A stretch of DNA of 64,000 nt from Bemisia tabaci (Eukaryota; Arthropoda; Insecta; Hemiptera; Aleyrodidae). Each line of letters opens with the position of its first letter. Within the stretch, counting starts at the first letter, position 1. Below, one piece after another: positions 1 to 12,800 of the stretch. Both the position numbers and the translations under genes were made by a program. Where the stretch lies: the NCBI RefSeq assembly GCF_918797505.1, contig NC_092802.1, positions 10,621,480-10,685,479 on the forward strand, read 5' to 3'. The notes under the pieces are model-generated. The model had not been told where the DNA came from. It did no database searches and saw only the letters and a program-made list of their open reading frames with translations.

Positions 1-398
1 TGGTGGCAGTAACGATGTGTAGACGCTCTTAAACACCCTTAGAAGTCTGAAAAACTCTACGAAGAGGTAGAACACTTTTCCGGCATTTTTTAAAGTTGGT
101 AGCACTATTACTCGTATTCTATCAGTCCTGATAGTTATAGTTTTAAATCCGGAAAACTCGATGAATCTTTTTGAGAGACAATTGTGAAGCTTTTTCCCCT
201 CTCCAATTTTTTTTTTTTTTTTTTTTGGTTCGCCTGTATTGACATTTTCAGTTTTCTGAACTTTAATACACGTTGGCTACATTTCCAACTAATTGCCTAC
301 AGGCCTATTCTGTTGGAATTCATCTCATTGACAGCGGCCTCCCTTATGGGGAACTTGGACTCGGATTTTATCATTCATGTCATTACGAGCGTATTCTA

Positions 399-641
399 CC
401 GTGCTAAAGAAGAACGCCGTATGAACATCCGAGAGTTGTCAATCGATAAAATGTTCATTTTTTAGGAAATTTTTGAATAGTCTCCCTTTAAATTTTCAGA
501 ATCCTCAGGTAAAATTGTGAACTAAATTATCTGAAAAATTGGGAGGAAAATATTTAAAAATTTACCAGGAAATCCGCATTTTATGAGATGAAATTTGGCA
601 ACGCCTGAAGGTTCACACGGCGTTTTCCCTTAGCACGGCAG
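399..641. mobile_element. MITE family 2 (ctgccgtgc ends, TA target)
   Basis: The ends are ccgtgctaaagaagaacgcc and its inverse near 605-641. TA lies on both sides (397-398, 642-643), as in Tc1/mariner-type MITEs. About 245 bp. Confidence 0.75.
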
Positions 642-676
642 TATTGCACTTTTGCGGCAGCCACTTTTGAGTTTGA

Positions 677-790
677 GTGATTTCCGAGAGAAGAGTTGCT
701 GCACGCACTATTTTTTTTATTATTTTTTCAATTTTTTTTTTTTTAAAGTTAAAAGCGTATCACGGAAAAGTTCCTATATATTTAGGTTCG
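677..790 (+). other. Stretch upstream of gene A start
   Basis: T-rich, open in the gene A frame back to 677. It could be 5' UTR, additional coding sequence or intron. No clear TATA or initiator can be called. Confidence 0.3.
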
Positions 791-877
791 ATGGTTGGAC
801 GGAGCAGTAATGGTGTGGAAGCGAAGACTAGGAGAATGCTCCCCATAACACGGCTGTTTTTGCTCTGTTCTTGCCTG
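791..877 (+). CDS. Gene A exon 1 (start codon and signal peptide, first part)
   Basis: The exon runs from ATG at 791 to a GTAATA donor at 878, 29 codons, phase 0. It ends in the hydrophobic run LFLLCSCL, which continues as FLSNW in exon 2. A second ATG at 836 would give a shorter, typical signal peptide. The 5' end of the transcript is not resolved; a possible acceptor (tatatttag) ends at 785. Confidence 0.6.
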
Positions 878-3800
878 GTAATACACGTGCATTTTTAGTC
901 CGTGGGCTGTAATGACGAATTCTTAATGTTGCTTTTTAGGGTTTAAGTAATCTTCTCATGAGACGCGAGGGGCAAAAAAGTTGGACTACATTTATATTGA
1001 ACAGACGGGTTTGCAATTCTCCGCTCAAATCGGTTATTAAAAGAGGGGAAACTGGTTTTATTTTTCAAGTCCACCATTCTTTGATCCTGTGAAGTTTCCC
1101 TAGTAGCAGAACAAATTTTTGTTTTTCTAAAAAAAGTATAAAAAAAACATATCTGTTATCTAAATGGTAGGTTTATATAAAAAACCTGTAACGCTTTTAT
1201 AAAAAAAATCAAAGTTCAGATCTGACCATAATATATGAAAAATGATAAAAGCTAGATAGGGTAATTTTTTTTTATAGACAATTTTTTTTTTATTTTTTTA
1301 TATAACGCATGCATACGAAAGTGTTAAAAGTGAACATTTTTATGTAACTATTATAAAAAAGAAGGTCATCATTTTCCCGAGCTCTTCGAGAATTAGAAGA
1401 TTTTTTAGTATGTTTACGAAAAGCTCACGAAAGTTATGATTTTTTTTTTTATAATGGTTACATAAAAATGTTCACTTTTAACACTTTCGTATGCATGCGT
1501 TACATAAAAAAAATTAACTTTCGCACATAATCTTTATCTTTTCCTTCTATGGTTCTGCTACTAGGGATGCCACTAGTGAACTGAGTTTAGCATTTTTGGT
1601 AATCTGAGAAGATGAAGAACAGTTCAGAAAGATTATTTGAAGTGTATACGGCGGTTCTACGCGTAAAGCTTTTTTTCACTGCATACAGTAATTGAAATTA
1701 AATTTTTGAGCTTACGAGCAGAGAAAATATATCAAAACTATCCAAAGCAAGTACCTGAAGCACATATAAGCTAAACCTCTTAATAACAGATGTGGGTCCA
1801 GCAATTTTTTAGCACCGGATTGCCTCCATTAAAACTATGCTAAATAATCGATTCTTGTTGGAACACCTGGTCCCTCCAAGAATCGATACATTTCCATAGG
1901 TTCAAATGGAGAAGAGACTGTGTTGCCAATTTGCTGGATCCGCCAATGCTTTATAACCGCATATGGCACATTCGCTCCTGATCTGACGCTACTCATGACC
2001 TGATAGCTACACGAGCTATTATAGCTGGCGAAAGGACTTTTCTTATCCATAATTTTATTCGCACGACAATAAAAGTCAACTTCTGTGGATATAATCAGTG
2101 GCAATACTCGCAAGTGGGAAACACTGTTCTCCTCATTCAAATCAATTTCAAATAATCAGGTGAGGTGATTCTAGGCCTGTCCCGATGTATACAGATCGTT
2201 TCACTCGTGTTCAAATAGTAGGTTAGGTCCATTATAGATGATAGTGTATTATTAACCTGATATTTTTCCTTTTTTTTTAGTTCCTTTCCAACTGGAGCGG
2301 TTGTTTCAACTGTGCGTTGATACCGCCCTTAGACAGTCATGCACTTTCAACAGCCACGGGGAATGCCTCCATCATCCATGAGGTAACCACCATATTTTCA
2401 TTTAGGTAGAAAGAGGAATATTGGAGCTTTTTACACGCCACACAATGCTGCCGTGCTTAGGAAAAACGCCGTATGAACCTTCAGGCATTTTCCTTTGATA
2501 AAACACGAATTTCCGGGTAAACATATGTATATTTTCCCTCAAATTTTTCAGATTCTTTTCTTCGCAATTTCACCTAGAGTCCCTGCAAATTTCAAGGACA
2601 TATATTCATAACTTTCCTAAAAAATGAACACTTAATTGAAGGAAATTTGGCAACTCTCGAATGTTCATACGGCGTTCTTCCTCAGCATGGCAGAATGGAA
2701 TGAGTCACTGAGAGAAGTCGGACAAAATTTGGAAACTTTAAAAGATCGTAACTCCATTATTACAAAACGTGGAGGTCCTAAAGGTGATTCTATTTGGTTC
2801 TCTCGTAAAAATTACTTTCGAAAGTATCCCGCGAATTTTAAAATTTCACGAAATTAACAGCTAATTTTGCTGTTTTAGTAACAAAAATCATGTCCGATCT
2901 CTCTCATTGACTCGATCCACTGTGCGCCATAGGGATTTGGGATATAAGTACGTTTCCTTCTGTAAAATTATGCAAAAAATACGATGGTGCCTCCGGTTTT
3001 CTCTGGAATGAACTTCCAAGCTCAAAAAGGGAAGTCCTCGGGACAAGGTACCTTGGGCCACGAAGGTAAAATTTGTATCCGGAGAACAATTTCGGTCGAC
3101 TGCGGTCAAAAACTTGGATCCTAAAATTTTGCCGAAACTCCTATTTAGTTTTGAACGGCTCATTCTATTTTTGTATCAATACGAGACTTTTAATTTTATT
3201 GCGATCCCACAATCTCGTGCTTTTAACACGGCAGAATAGAATTTTGAATATATTACCCTTAAAACTACGTGTTTGAACTGCAGAATTTTAAACCGGCATA
3301 GCTACAGTTTTATTTTTATATTTCTGGGCATTTATTCACCAAAATCTGCGTAGCACATTTTTTTATGCTCTGGTATTTGGGACTGTATTCATAGTCGTTC
3401 CTTTAGCTCCTTTCCTCGGAAGACCCCATAGGTATTGTTGCATAGGCGGATCTTTGGGGGCGTGCCCCTCCCCCATTTGCCCAAAAAAAAAAAAAAAAAA
3501 AATAGAACGAAAAAGGGAACAAAGCAAGAAGGAAGAAACGGAGGGGAAGGGGTGGGAAGGACGCTTGGATTTCGTATAATAATTCATGACGAAATTGACT
3601 CAAACTGCACATTAGATGCTTTAAGATTTTGAAAATTTTCTGGGATGTGCCCTCCGGACCCCTCTTATGCCCCCCGTTCGAAGTGTCTTGAGCCACCCAT
3701 GTATTGTTTACATTAAGACTAGGAAAGTTTGACCCTCAGGGTAGCAAATTAAAAAAGACATAGCTTCCCGAATCTCGAGTAACATTCAAGAGTATAACAT

Positions 3801-6800
3801 ACTAGCCGTGTTCAGCTCGCTGTGCGAGCTGTCAGCTCCCCCCCTGGACCTCCGGTTCCTCGCTTCGCGATGAATTTGCGACTCGCTCTGCGAGCCGCCC
3901 CTAATGGCATTTAACTTTAAAAACAATAATAATGAGAGGACAACATCTTCGCCACTTTGGCCACGGCCGCTATCTTGGATCTTGAAATTTTGAAAATCTG
4001 ACCAAAAATTCGAGTTTCCCGTCGAAAAATAACCCCGGATACAGAGTTTCACAAAAATCGATCGTACAGAAGCCGACTTAGCATTTAAGGCCACGGCCAC
4101 CATCTTGGATTTGGAACTTTGAAAATCTGACCAAAAATTCGAGTTTCCCGTCGAAAAATAACCCCGGATACAGAGTTTCACAAAAATCGATCGTACAGAA
4201 GCCGTCTTAGCATTTAAGGCCACGGCCACCATCTTGGATTTGGAACTTTGAAAATCTGACCAAAAATTCGAGTTTCCCGTCGAAAAATAACCCCGGATAC
4301 AGAGTTTCACAAAAATCGATCGTACAGAAGCCGACCTAGCATTTAAGGCCACGGCCACCATCTTGGATTTGGAACTTTGAAAATCGGACCAAAAATTCGA
4401 GGTGCCCGTCGAAAAATAACCCCTGATACAGAGTTTCACAAAAATCGATCGTACAGAAGCCGACCTAGCATTTAAGGCCACGGCCACATCTTGGATTTGG
4501 AACTTTGAAAATCTGACCAAAAATTCGAGTTCCCGTCGAAAAATAACCCCGGATACAGAGTTTCAACAAAAATCGATCGTACAGAAGCCGACTTAGCATT
4601 TAAGGCCACGGCCACCATCTTGGATTTGGAACTTTGAAAATCTGACCAAAAATTCGAGTTTCCCGTCGAAAAATAACCCGGATACAGAGTTTCACAAAAA
4701 TCGATCGTACAGAAGCCGACTTAGCATTTAAGGCCACGGCCACCATCTTGGATTTGGAACTTTGAAAATCTGACCAAAAATTCGAGGTGCCCGTCGAAAA
4801 ATAACCCCGGATACAGAGTTTCACAAAAATCGATCGTACAGAAGCCGACCTAGCATTTAAGGCCACGGCCACCATCTTGGATTTGGAACTTTGAAAATCT
4901 GACCAAAAATTCGAGTTTCCCGTCGAAAAATAACCCCGGATACAGAGTTTCACAAAAATCGATCGTACAGAAGCCGACCTAGCATTTAAGGCCACGGCCA
5001 CCATCTTGGATTTGGAACTTTGAAAATCGGACCAAAAATTCGAGTTTCCCGTCGGAAAATAACCCCGGATACAGAGTTTCACAAAAATCGATCGTACAGA
5101 AGCCGACTTAGCATTTAAGGCCACGGCCACCATCTTGGATTTGGAACTTTGAAAATCGGACCAAAAATTCGAGGTGCCCGTCGAAAAATAACCCCGGATA
5201 CAGAGTTTCACAAAAATCGATCGTACAGAAGCCGACCTAGCATTTAAGGCCACGGCCACCATCTTGGATTGGAACTTTGAAAATCTGACCAAAAATTCGA
5301 GGTGCCCGTCGAAAAATAACCCCGGATACAGAGTTTCACAAAAATCGATCGTACAGAAGCCGACCTAGCATTTAAGGCCACGGCCACCATCTTGGATTGA
5401 ACTTTGAAAATCTGACCAAAAATTCGAGTTTCCGTCGAAAAATAACCCCGGATACAGAGTTTCACAAAAATCGATCGTACAGAAGCCGACCTAGCATTTA
5501 AGGCCACGGCCACCATCTTGGATTTGGAACTTTGAAAATCGGACCAAAAATTCGAGTTTCCCGTCGGAAATAACCCCGGATACAGAGTTTCACAAAAATC
5601 GATCGTACAGAAGCCGACTTAGCATTTAAGGCCACGGCCACCATCTTGGATTTGGAACTTTGAAAATCGGACCAAAAATTCGAGGTGCCCGTCGAAAAAT
5701 AACCCCGGATACAGAGTTTCACAAAAATCGATCGTACAGAAGCCGACCTAGCATTTAAGGGCCACGGCCACCATCTTGGTTTTGGAACTTTGAAAATCGG
5801 ACCAAAAATTCGAGTTTCCCGTCGAAAAATATACCCCGGATACAGAGTTTCACAAAAATCGATCGTACAGAAGCCGACTTAGCATTTAAGGCCACGGCCA
5901 CCATCTTGGATTTGGAACTTTGAAAATCGGACCAAAAATTCGAGTTTCCCGTCGAAAAATAACCCCGGATACAGAGTTTCACAAAAATCGATCGTACAGA
6001 AGCCGACCTAGCATTTAAGGCCACGGCCACCATCTTGGAATTTGGAACTTTGAAAATCGGACCAAAAATTCGAGTTTCCCGTCGGAAAATAACCCCGGAT
6101 ACAGAGTTTCACAAAAATCGATCGTACAGAAGCCGACTTAGCATTTAAGGCCACGGCCACCATCTTGGATTTGGAACTTTGAAAATCGGACCAAAAATTC
6201 GAGGTGCCCGTCGAAAAATAACCCCGGATACAGAGTTTCACAAAAATCGATCGTACAGAAGCCGACCTAGCATTTAAGGCCACGGCCACCATCTTGGATT
6301 TGGAAACTTTGAAAATCGGACCAAAAATTCGAGTTTCCCGTCGAAAAATAACCCCGGATACAGAGTTTCACAAAATCGATCGTACAGAAGCCGACTTAGC
6401 ATTTAAGGCCACGGCCACCATCTTGGATTTGGAACTTTGAAAATCTGACCAAAAAATTCGAGTTTCCCGTCGAAAAATAACCCCGGATACAGAGTTTCAC
6501 AAAAAATCGATCGTACAGAAGCCGACCTAGCATTTAAGGCCACGGCCACCATCTTGGATTTGGAACTTTGAAAATCGGACCAAAAATTCGAGTTTCCCGT
6601 CGGAAAATAACCCCGGATACAGAGTTTCACAAAAATCGATCGTACAGAAGCCGACTTAGCATTTAAGGCCACGGCCACCATCATGGATTTGGAACTTTGA
6701 AAATCGGACCAAAAATTCGAGTTTCCCGTAGAAAAATAACCCCGGATACAGAGTTTCACAAAAATCGATCGTACAGAAGCCGACCTAGCATTTAAGGCCA

Positions 6801-9800
6801 CGGCCACCATCTTGGATTTGGAACTTTGAAAATCTGACCAAAAATTCGAGTTTCCCGTAGAAAAATAACCCCGGATACAGAGTTTCACAAAGATCGATCG
6901 TACAGAAGCCGCATTAGCATTTAAGGCCACGGCCACCATCTTGGATTTGGAACTTTGAAAATCTGACCAAAAATTCGAGTTTCCCGTCGAAAAATAACCC
7001 GGATACAGAGTTTCACAAAAATCGATCGTACAGAAGCCGACCTAGCATTTAAGGCCACGGCCACCATCTTGGATTTGGAACTTTGAAAATCGGACCAAAA
7101 ATTCGAGTTTCCCGTCGGAAAATAACCCGGATACAGAGTTTCACAAAAATCGATCGTACAGAAGCCGACTTAGCATTTAAGGCCACGGCCACCATCTTGG
7201 ATTTGGAACTTTGAAAATCGGACCAAAAATTCGAGGTGCCCGTCGAAAAATAACCCCGGATACAGAGTTTCACAAAAATCGATCGTACAGAAGCCGACCT
7301 AGCATTTAAGGCCACGGCCACCATCTTGGATTTGGAACTTTGAAAATCTGACCAAAAATTCGAGGTGCCCGTCGAAAAATAACCCCGGATACAGAGTTTC
7401 ACAAAAATCGATCGTACAGAAGCCGACCTAGCATTTAAGGCCACGGCCACCATCTTGGATTTGGAACTTTGAAAATCTGACCAAAAATTCGAGTTTCCCG
7501 TCGAAAAATAACCCCGGATACAGAGTTTCACAAAAATCGATCGTACAGAAGCCGACCTAGCATTTAAGGCCACGGCCACCATCTTGGATTTGGAACTTTG
7601 AAAATCGGACCAAAAATTCGAGTTTCCCGTCGGAAAATAAACCCCGGATACAGAGTTTCACAAAAATCGATCGTACAGAAGCCGACTTAGCATTTAAGGC
7701 CACGGCCACCATCTTGGATTTGGAACTTTGAAAATCGGACCAAAAATTCGAGGTGCCCGTCGAAAAATAACCCCGGATACAGAGTTTCACAAAAATCGAT
7801 CGTACAGAAGCCGACCTAGCATTTAAGGCCACGGCCACCATCTTGGATTTGGAACTTTGAAAATCGGACCAAAAATTCGAGTTTCCCGTCGAAAAATATC
7901 CCCGGATACAGAGTTTCACAAAAATCGATCGTACAGAAGCCGACTTAGCATTTAAGGCCACGGCCACCATCTTGGATTTGGAACTTTGAAAAATCTGACC
8001 AAAAATTCGAGTTTCCCGTCGAAAAATAACCCCGGATACAGAGTTTCACAAAAATCGATCGTACAGAAGCCGACCTAGCATTTAAGGCCACGGCCACCAT
8101 CTTGGATTTGGAACTTTGAAAATCGGACCAAAAATTCGAGTTTCCCGTCGGAAAATAACCCCGGATACAGAGTTTCACAAAAATCGATCGTACAGAAGCC
8201 GACTTAGCATTTAAGGCCACGGCCACCATCTTGGATTTGGAACTTTGAAAATCGGACCAAAAATTCGAGTTTCCCGTCGAAAAATAACCCCGGATACAGA
8301 GTTTCACAAAAATCGATCGTACAGAAGCCGACTTAGCATTTAAGGCCACGGCCACCATCTTGGATTTGGAACTTTGAAAATCGGACCAAAAATTCGAGGT
8401 GCCCGTCAAAAAGTACCCCCTGCCACAAATTTTCACCAAAATCCGTCGGATAATACCCCCTAAAACGTGAAATTTCGTCTATGATGCTGTGACGTCACGC
8501 GACTCAAATGCATTAGTATAGGGAGAAACAACTTTTCTCTTTTTTTCGGCTTCAGCGGCATTGTTTTCTAAATTTGATTTTTCAGACATGTGAAGGCGGT
8601 TCTTAGCTTCACTCTTGCCTAGTTAGAGGGAAGTCACTTCGACAGTTTTTTTGTAAAGTGTTGATGAAATCTTGGTGACTTAGCTTTATACATTTAACAT
8701 GGAGTATATTTTTAATTGATCGAATACATCACTTTCTGTCACAGGCGGGAAAAGAAGATGGAATAGGAACGTATAATGCGCCATATTGGTTCGCTGAGGA
8801 GGAGACGGCTGTATCAACGCCGGTTCTCCAGATTAGAGCAATGAATAGCAGAGCAGAAGAGAAGAAAAAAAAAGGAAGCCAAGAAACTAGGAATCCGAGT
8901 GCTCTTAAAGATGCGAAGAAAAAAGGAAGTCAGGATGGTAAAGTTGACAAAAAGATGAGCTTCAAGTTCCCCTCTTTCAGACGAACCAACAGCAATGGAA
9001 GCAACCACAGCAAGTATGACAACTTCTCATTGTTTATCAATTTTATGCGCGAATAATAATGCAAGCTGTTGATTGCCGGTATAGAGCGTATTCGATACAT
9101 CAAACAGATGGGATCGTATCGATATCGATTGGTTCAACATGTAAACATAGCCGCAAAAGTCAATGGAGATGTTGCACGTGTGAGGAATTTGCGATTTGAC
9201 TGTTGATACTTTTGTAAAAGTTTGCGAGAAACACGATGGTGCCACTGGTTTTCTCTGAAATCAACTCCCAAGCTCAAAAAAAGCTCTCGAGTTGACGCTA
9301 AAATGGAGGGGATATCCCACGCTATCCTGAGAGTCCACCTCTACATCAAGACAAACTCTCTATGCAAAGATAGGGACAAATACATTAGGTGGGTTGCCGT
9401 GTTTTCAGTTTTGGAGTCCCCAAATAAAGTGGCAGCCCTGTCAAAGTATTTGCTCCCTATCTTTGCATGGAGAGTTTCTCTTGATGTAGAGGTGGCCTCT
9501 CAGGATAGCGTGGGATATCCCCTCCATTTTGGCCTCGACTTGAGAGCTTTTTTCGAGCTTGGGAGTTGATTTCAGAGAAAACCAGTGATACCGTCGTGTT
9601 TGTCGCGAACTTTTACATAAGAATCAACAGTCAAATCGCAAATTCCTCACACACATAACATTTCCACTCAGTAATTTGAGAGAACGGGTTTTTGGCGATA
9701 CATTTTCGAATCTCACGAGTACAAAATGGCAATGAAAAGTGAAATTGTTAGAAATGTTTATTTTTTTTTCCCTGCTGGTTTTATGGCTTCGTGTCTAGCG

Positions 9801-12800
9801 CCTTCAGCCAACTTTAGACTCTGATTATTGTCCGTAGACATCAAGGGATTTAGGTGCATCCATGCTCTAGGCTTTTCAGATTTTCAGGGATTCGGGCTGA
9901 GTAGAATCTGTTTCAGGAGATGTACTCGTTAGTTCCGTGCAAATTAGATGACACCACCGGGATTCGAACCCGGGACCTATTCACCTAGAGTCAGACGGAT
10001 CTCCATTTGGGCCACTTCCTAGTGTTTTTTTCTCTCATTCACAAAAACATTTGTACCGTTGGCAGGATCGATTTAGGAGGGGGACATTTTTAGGGGTTGC
10101 AATGAAGTATCTTATTAAAATAACAAACGCTTTATTTAAGGGCATGTTGGAAGTAAGGTCTACACTCCCTGTCCGACGCACAGTGGAGCGAGTCAATCGG
10201 AGAGGTTGGACATGAAATTTTTGACTAAAACTGCAACTTCGGATGTTTATTTCGCCACATTTTAAACTTTAAGGGGGGCTTCGAGGAGAGAATTTCACGA
10301 GAAAACCGATGAAACCACTTTTGGGACCTTAAAGTTGTGTATAAACGGAGTTATCAGCGTTTAAAGTCTCCAAATTTTGTCCGACCTCTCCTATATTATT
10401 GACTCGATCCATCGTGCGACGTTAAGAATATAGCGCAAAACCAACTGCAAATGACATGGTTCAATTATAATATTCCTTCGGATTTTCAAATTTTCAACGA
10501 CTACTTTATAACGTATGCGAACTGGTGTAGAGAAAGAAGTGAATCAGGATGCCTTACTGTTCGAGCCGCCTTGACACGAATGTGTCAGTCAATCATACAA
10601 TAATGTAGCAACAAAAAAATTGAAAACAACCGACTCTCATGAAAGAGCTTCCACAATCAGCAGACAGACGTGACAGAATTGTCAATCATTGACATCATAC
10701 GCCGCTCATTTTGACAGTCCACGGCTCTCTAAAAAGGCTGTACAACCTGCCTTGTTTTGTCTTTTGTCCTTGAAGCTCCGATTTTAATTTCAAAAAAAAA
10801 AAAATTACAAGCACAGCTTTTTTCAAAAAGAGCAGTGCATGAAAAAAATGGATTCTCCAAGTCCATTTCTGCCTTCGCATACATTTATATCGTGCACCAG
10901 AAGTTGTGACTAGCGATTAAGCCAAAGTTGGGAACAGTCACGTATTCACTTGCACTATAATATTTAGAAGGGATGCGTTTCACCTCCTATCCCCATAAAT
11001 ATTGGAGTGCAAGTGAGTATTACCTGTTCGCAACTTTGGTTTAATCTCTATCCACTTCTGCCACATCGTAATATTTTAAGCATGTCCATACGATACACAT
11101 CAAAGCCGAAAGAACAATTTGCAAAGTTTGTGGGAATATATTTTTCAATCCACAATCCTCTTTTTCTAGACCCGTGAGCAAAGTGGCAAAAAAAAGGTTT
11201 CCATGTTTTGCCTCCACCTTGTAGTAATCCCCCCATGTAATCCAATATTGACTTATAAATCTTTATACACATTTACATGTCTGTGGAACGTGCTCGTATG
11301 ATTCAGCAGATCCGGTGACGATTTTCGATCTATTCCCTCTTGTTTTTTTCCCCAATGCGAATGGATGTATTTCTACCGAACGGAACCATTAACGACTGGG
11401 AAAAGATGGAGGTGTGCTCTGGGAAGCTGCTTAAGAAACAATGTTAAAGTGGACGTGATGCCCTTTGGGGAAGTGGAAAAGCGAGATTTTACATTCTACC
11501 AACCCTGGTAAAAATTGGCAGTAGAATGTGTGTTCCAAAATACCATACACCTACGACCGGCTGTAAGATTTCCAATAGCTTCTATAGCCGGCTACACAAT
11601 TTCTTATAGCCTTTTATAGCCAATGGCGACTAAGCAACTCACAGCCAGGCGATAAAGTGTATGCTAAACGTCACCAATTACGGATGCTAGGACTTAGTGA
11701 GTTTTTGGACCACTGCTCTCTTTTTGAGCCGTAGTATCTTGATTTATTTTCCGAGGAAAGCTCCGTACTTTTGATGGATGCCTGCCATTCCTAATATATT
11801 AGAGCGCCTTCAGTTTCGTATGATACTGTGCAATACCTCTGGTGTGAAATAATTGCTTCAAGCGCCGTGGCACACTGCGGTGCGGCAGGCGGGCAGCCAG
11901 TGCGAAACGCGCATTGGCGCCTACAAACCTAACAGGGATGCTTCACGCGTTGCGCAATGCGTGAAGTATCCCTGTTAGGTTTGTAGGCGCCAGTGCGTCG
12001 CCGCTCCGCTTTGTGTTAGGCTCTAATATTCAATCTAGCGGAGTCAGCGTTATTCAACTCATGATTTTGAAATGTTTGCACATCCTGTATGGATTATTCT
12101 CGTTTTAATTGATGAAAAAAAATATGTATTAAAGGAAAATATAACGTGTGTTTTGTAAATATTAAGGTGGTTCCGTATCAAACTTAATGATTTCCAAAGC
12201 ACACGAATTTCTACACAATTTCTACAGAATTCCTATGGTATTTTGAAACGCAGCTCTTATCTTCAATTTTTACCAGGGAAACTGAACTAAGCGCCAACTG
12301 AATGCGGCACTCATGAGCCGTGGGCATGGCAAGAGAGCGTTGTGGGCAGGGCTCATGAGTTAAAGCCGAGCAAGAGTGACAACGTAGACGGTTTCGTTGC
12401 CGCTGACGTCACTGGCGCTTTATAATTCCCATTCATTCTTACGGCTCTCGGCTAACGAGCACACCCCTCCTTTTCCTCCAGTCTCCGGTTCCGTTTGACA
12501 GAAATACCTACGCTTATAGCTTGGTTGCTAATTTGTTCATTTTCTTTATTTTCTCTTTCAGTGACTCAAATGTTACGAATAGGACTGCGAAGAAAGGCAA
12601 ACTTTCGAGAGCAAAGGTGCGCAACTACGAAACTTCTTATGTCATTTTTCAGCTAACAACCGATAATAATAAATGAAACAACCGGAGCATCCTTTTCAGT
12701 GGCGTGGCGTGCTTTGCGATGTATCGATTGATCGGTCATTTAAACTTATGGAAAAGTATCGATAAACAGGGTGTTCGCAGGGAACACCTTAATAATCGAT

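Noticed and set aside
3786..8439. Series of minus-strand open frames of 74-244 codons encoding a 43-residue repeat
   Set aside because: They are the satellite read in one frame. Frames end at random 1 bp indels, and there is no promoter, splice or codon support.
9222..9569. 115-codon open frame
   Set aside because: Lies entirely within the foldback element; similar frames occur in its other copies by arm symmetry.
9951..10031. tRNA gene on the minus strand
   Set aside because: The B box is good, but the anticodon arm and acceptor stem are imperfect and a SINE-like body with an A-rich end follows.
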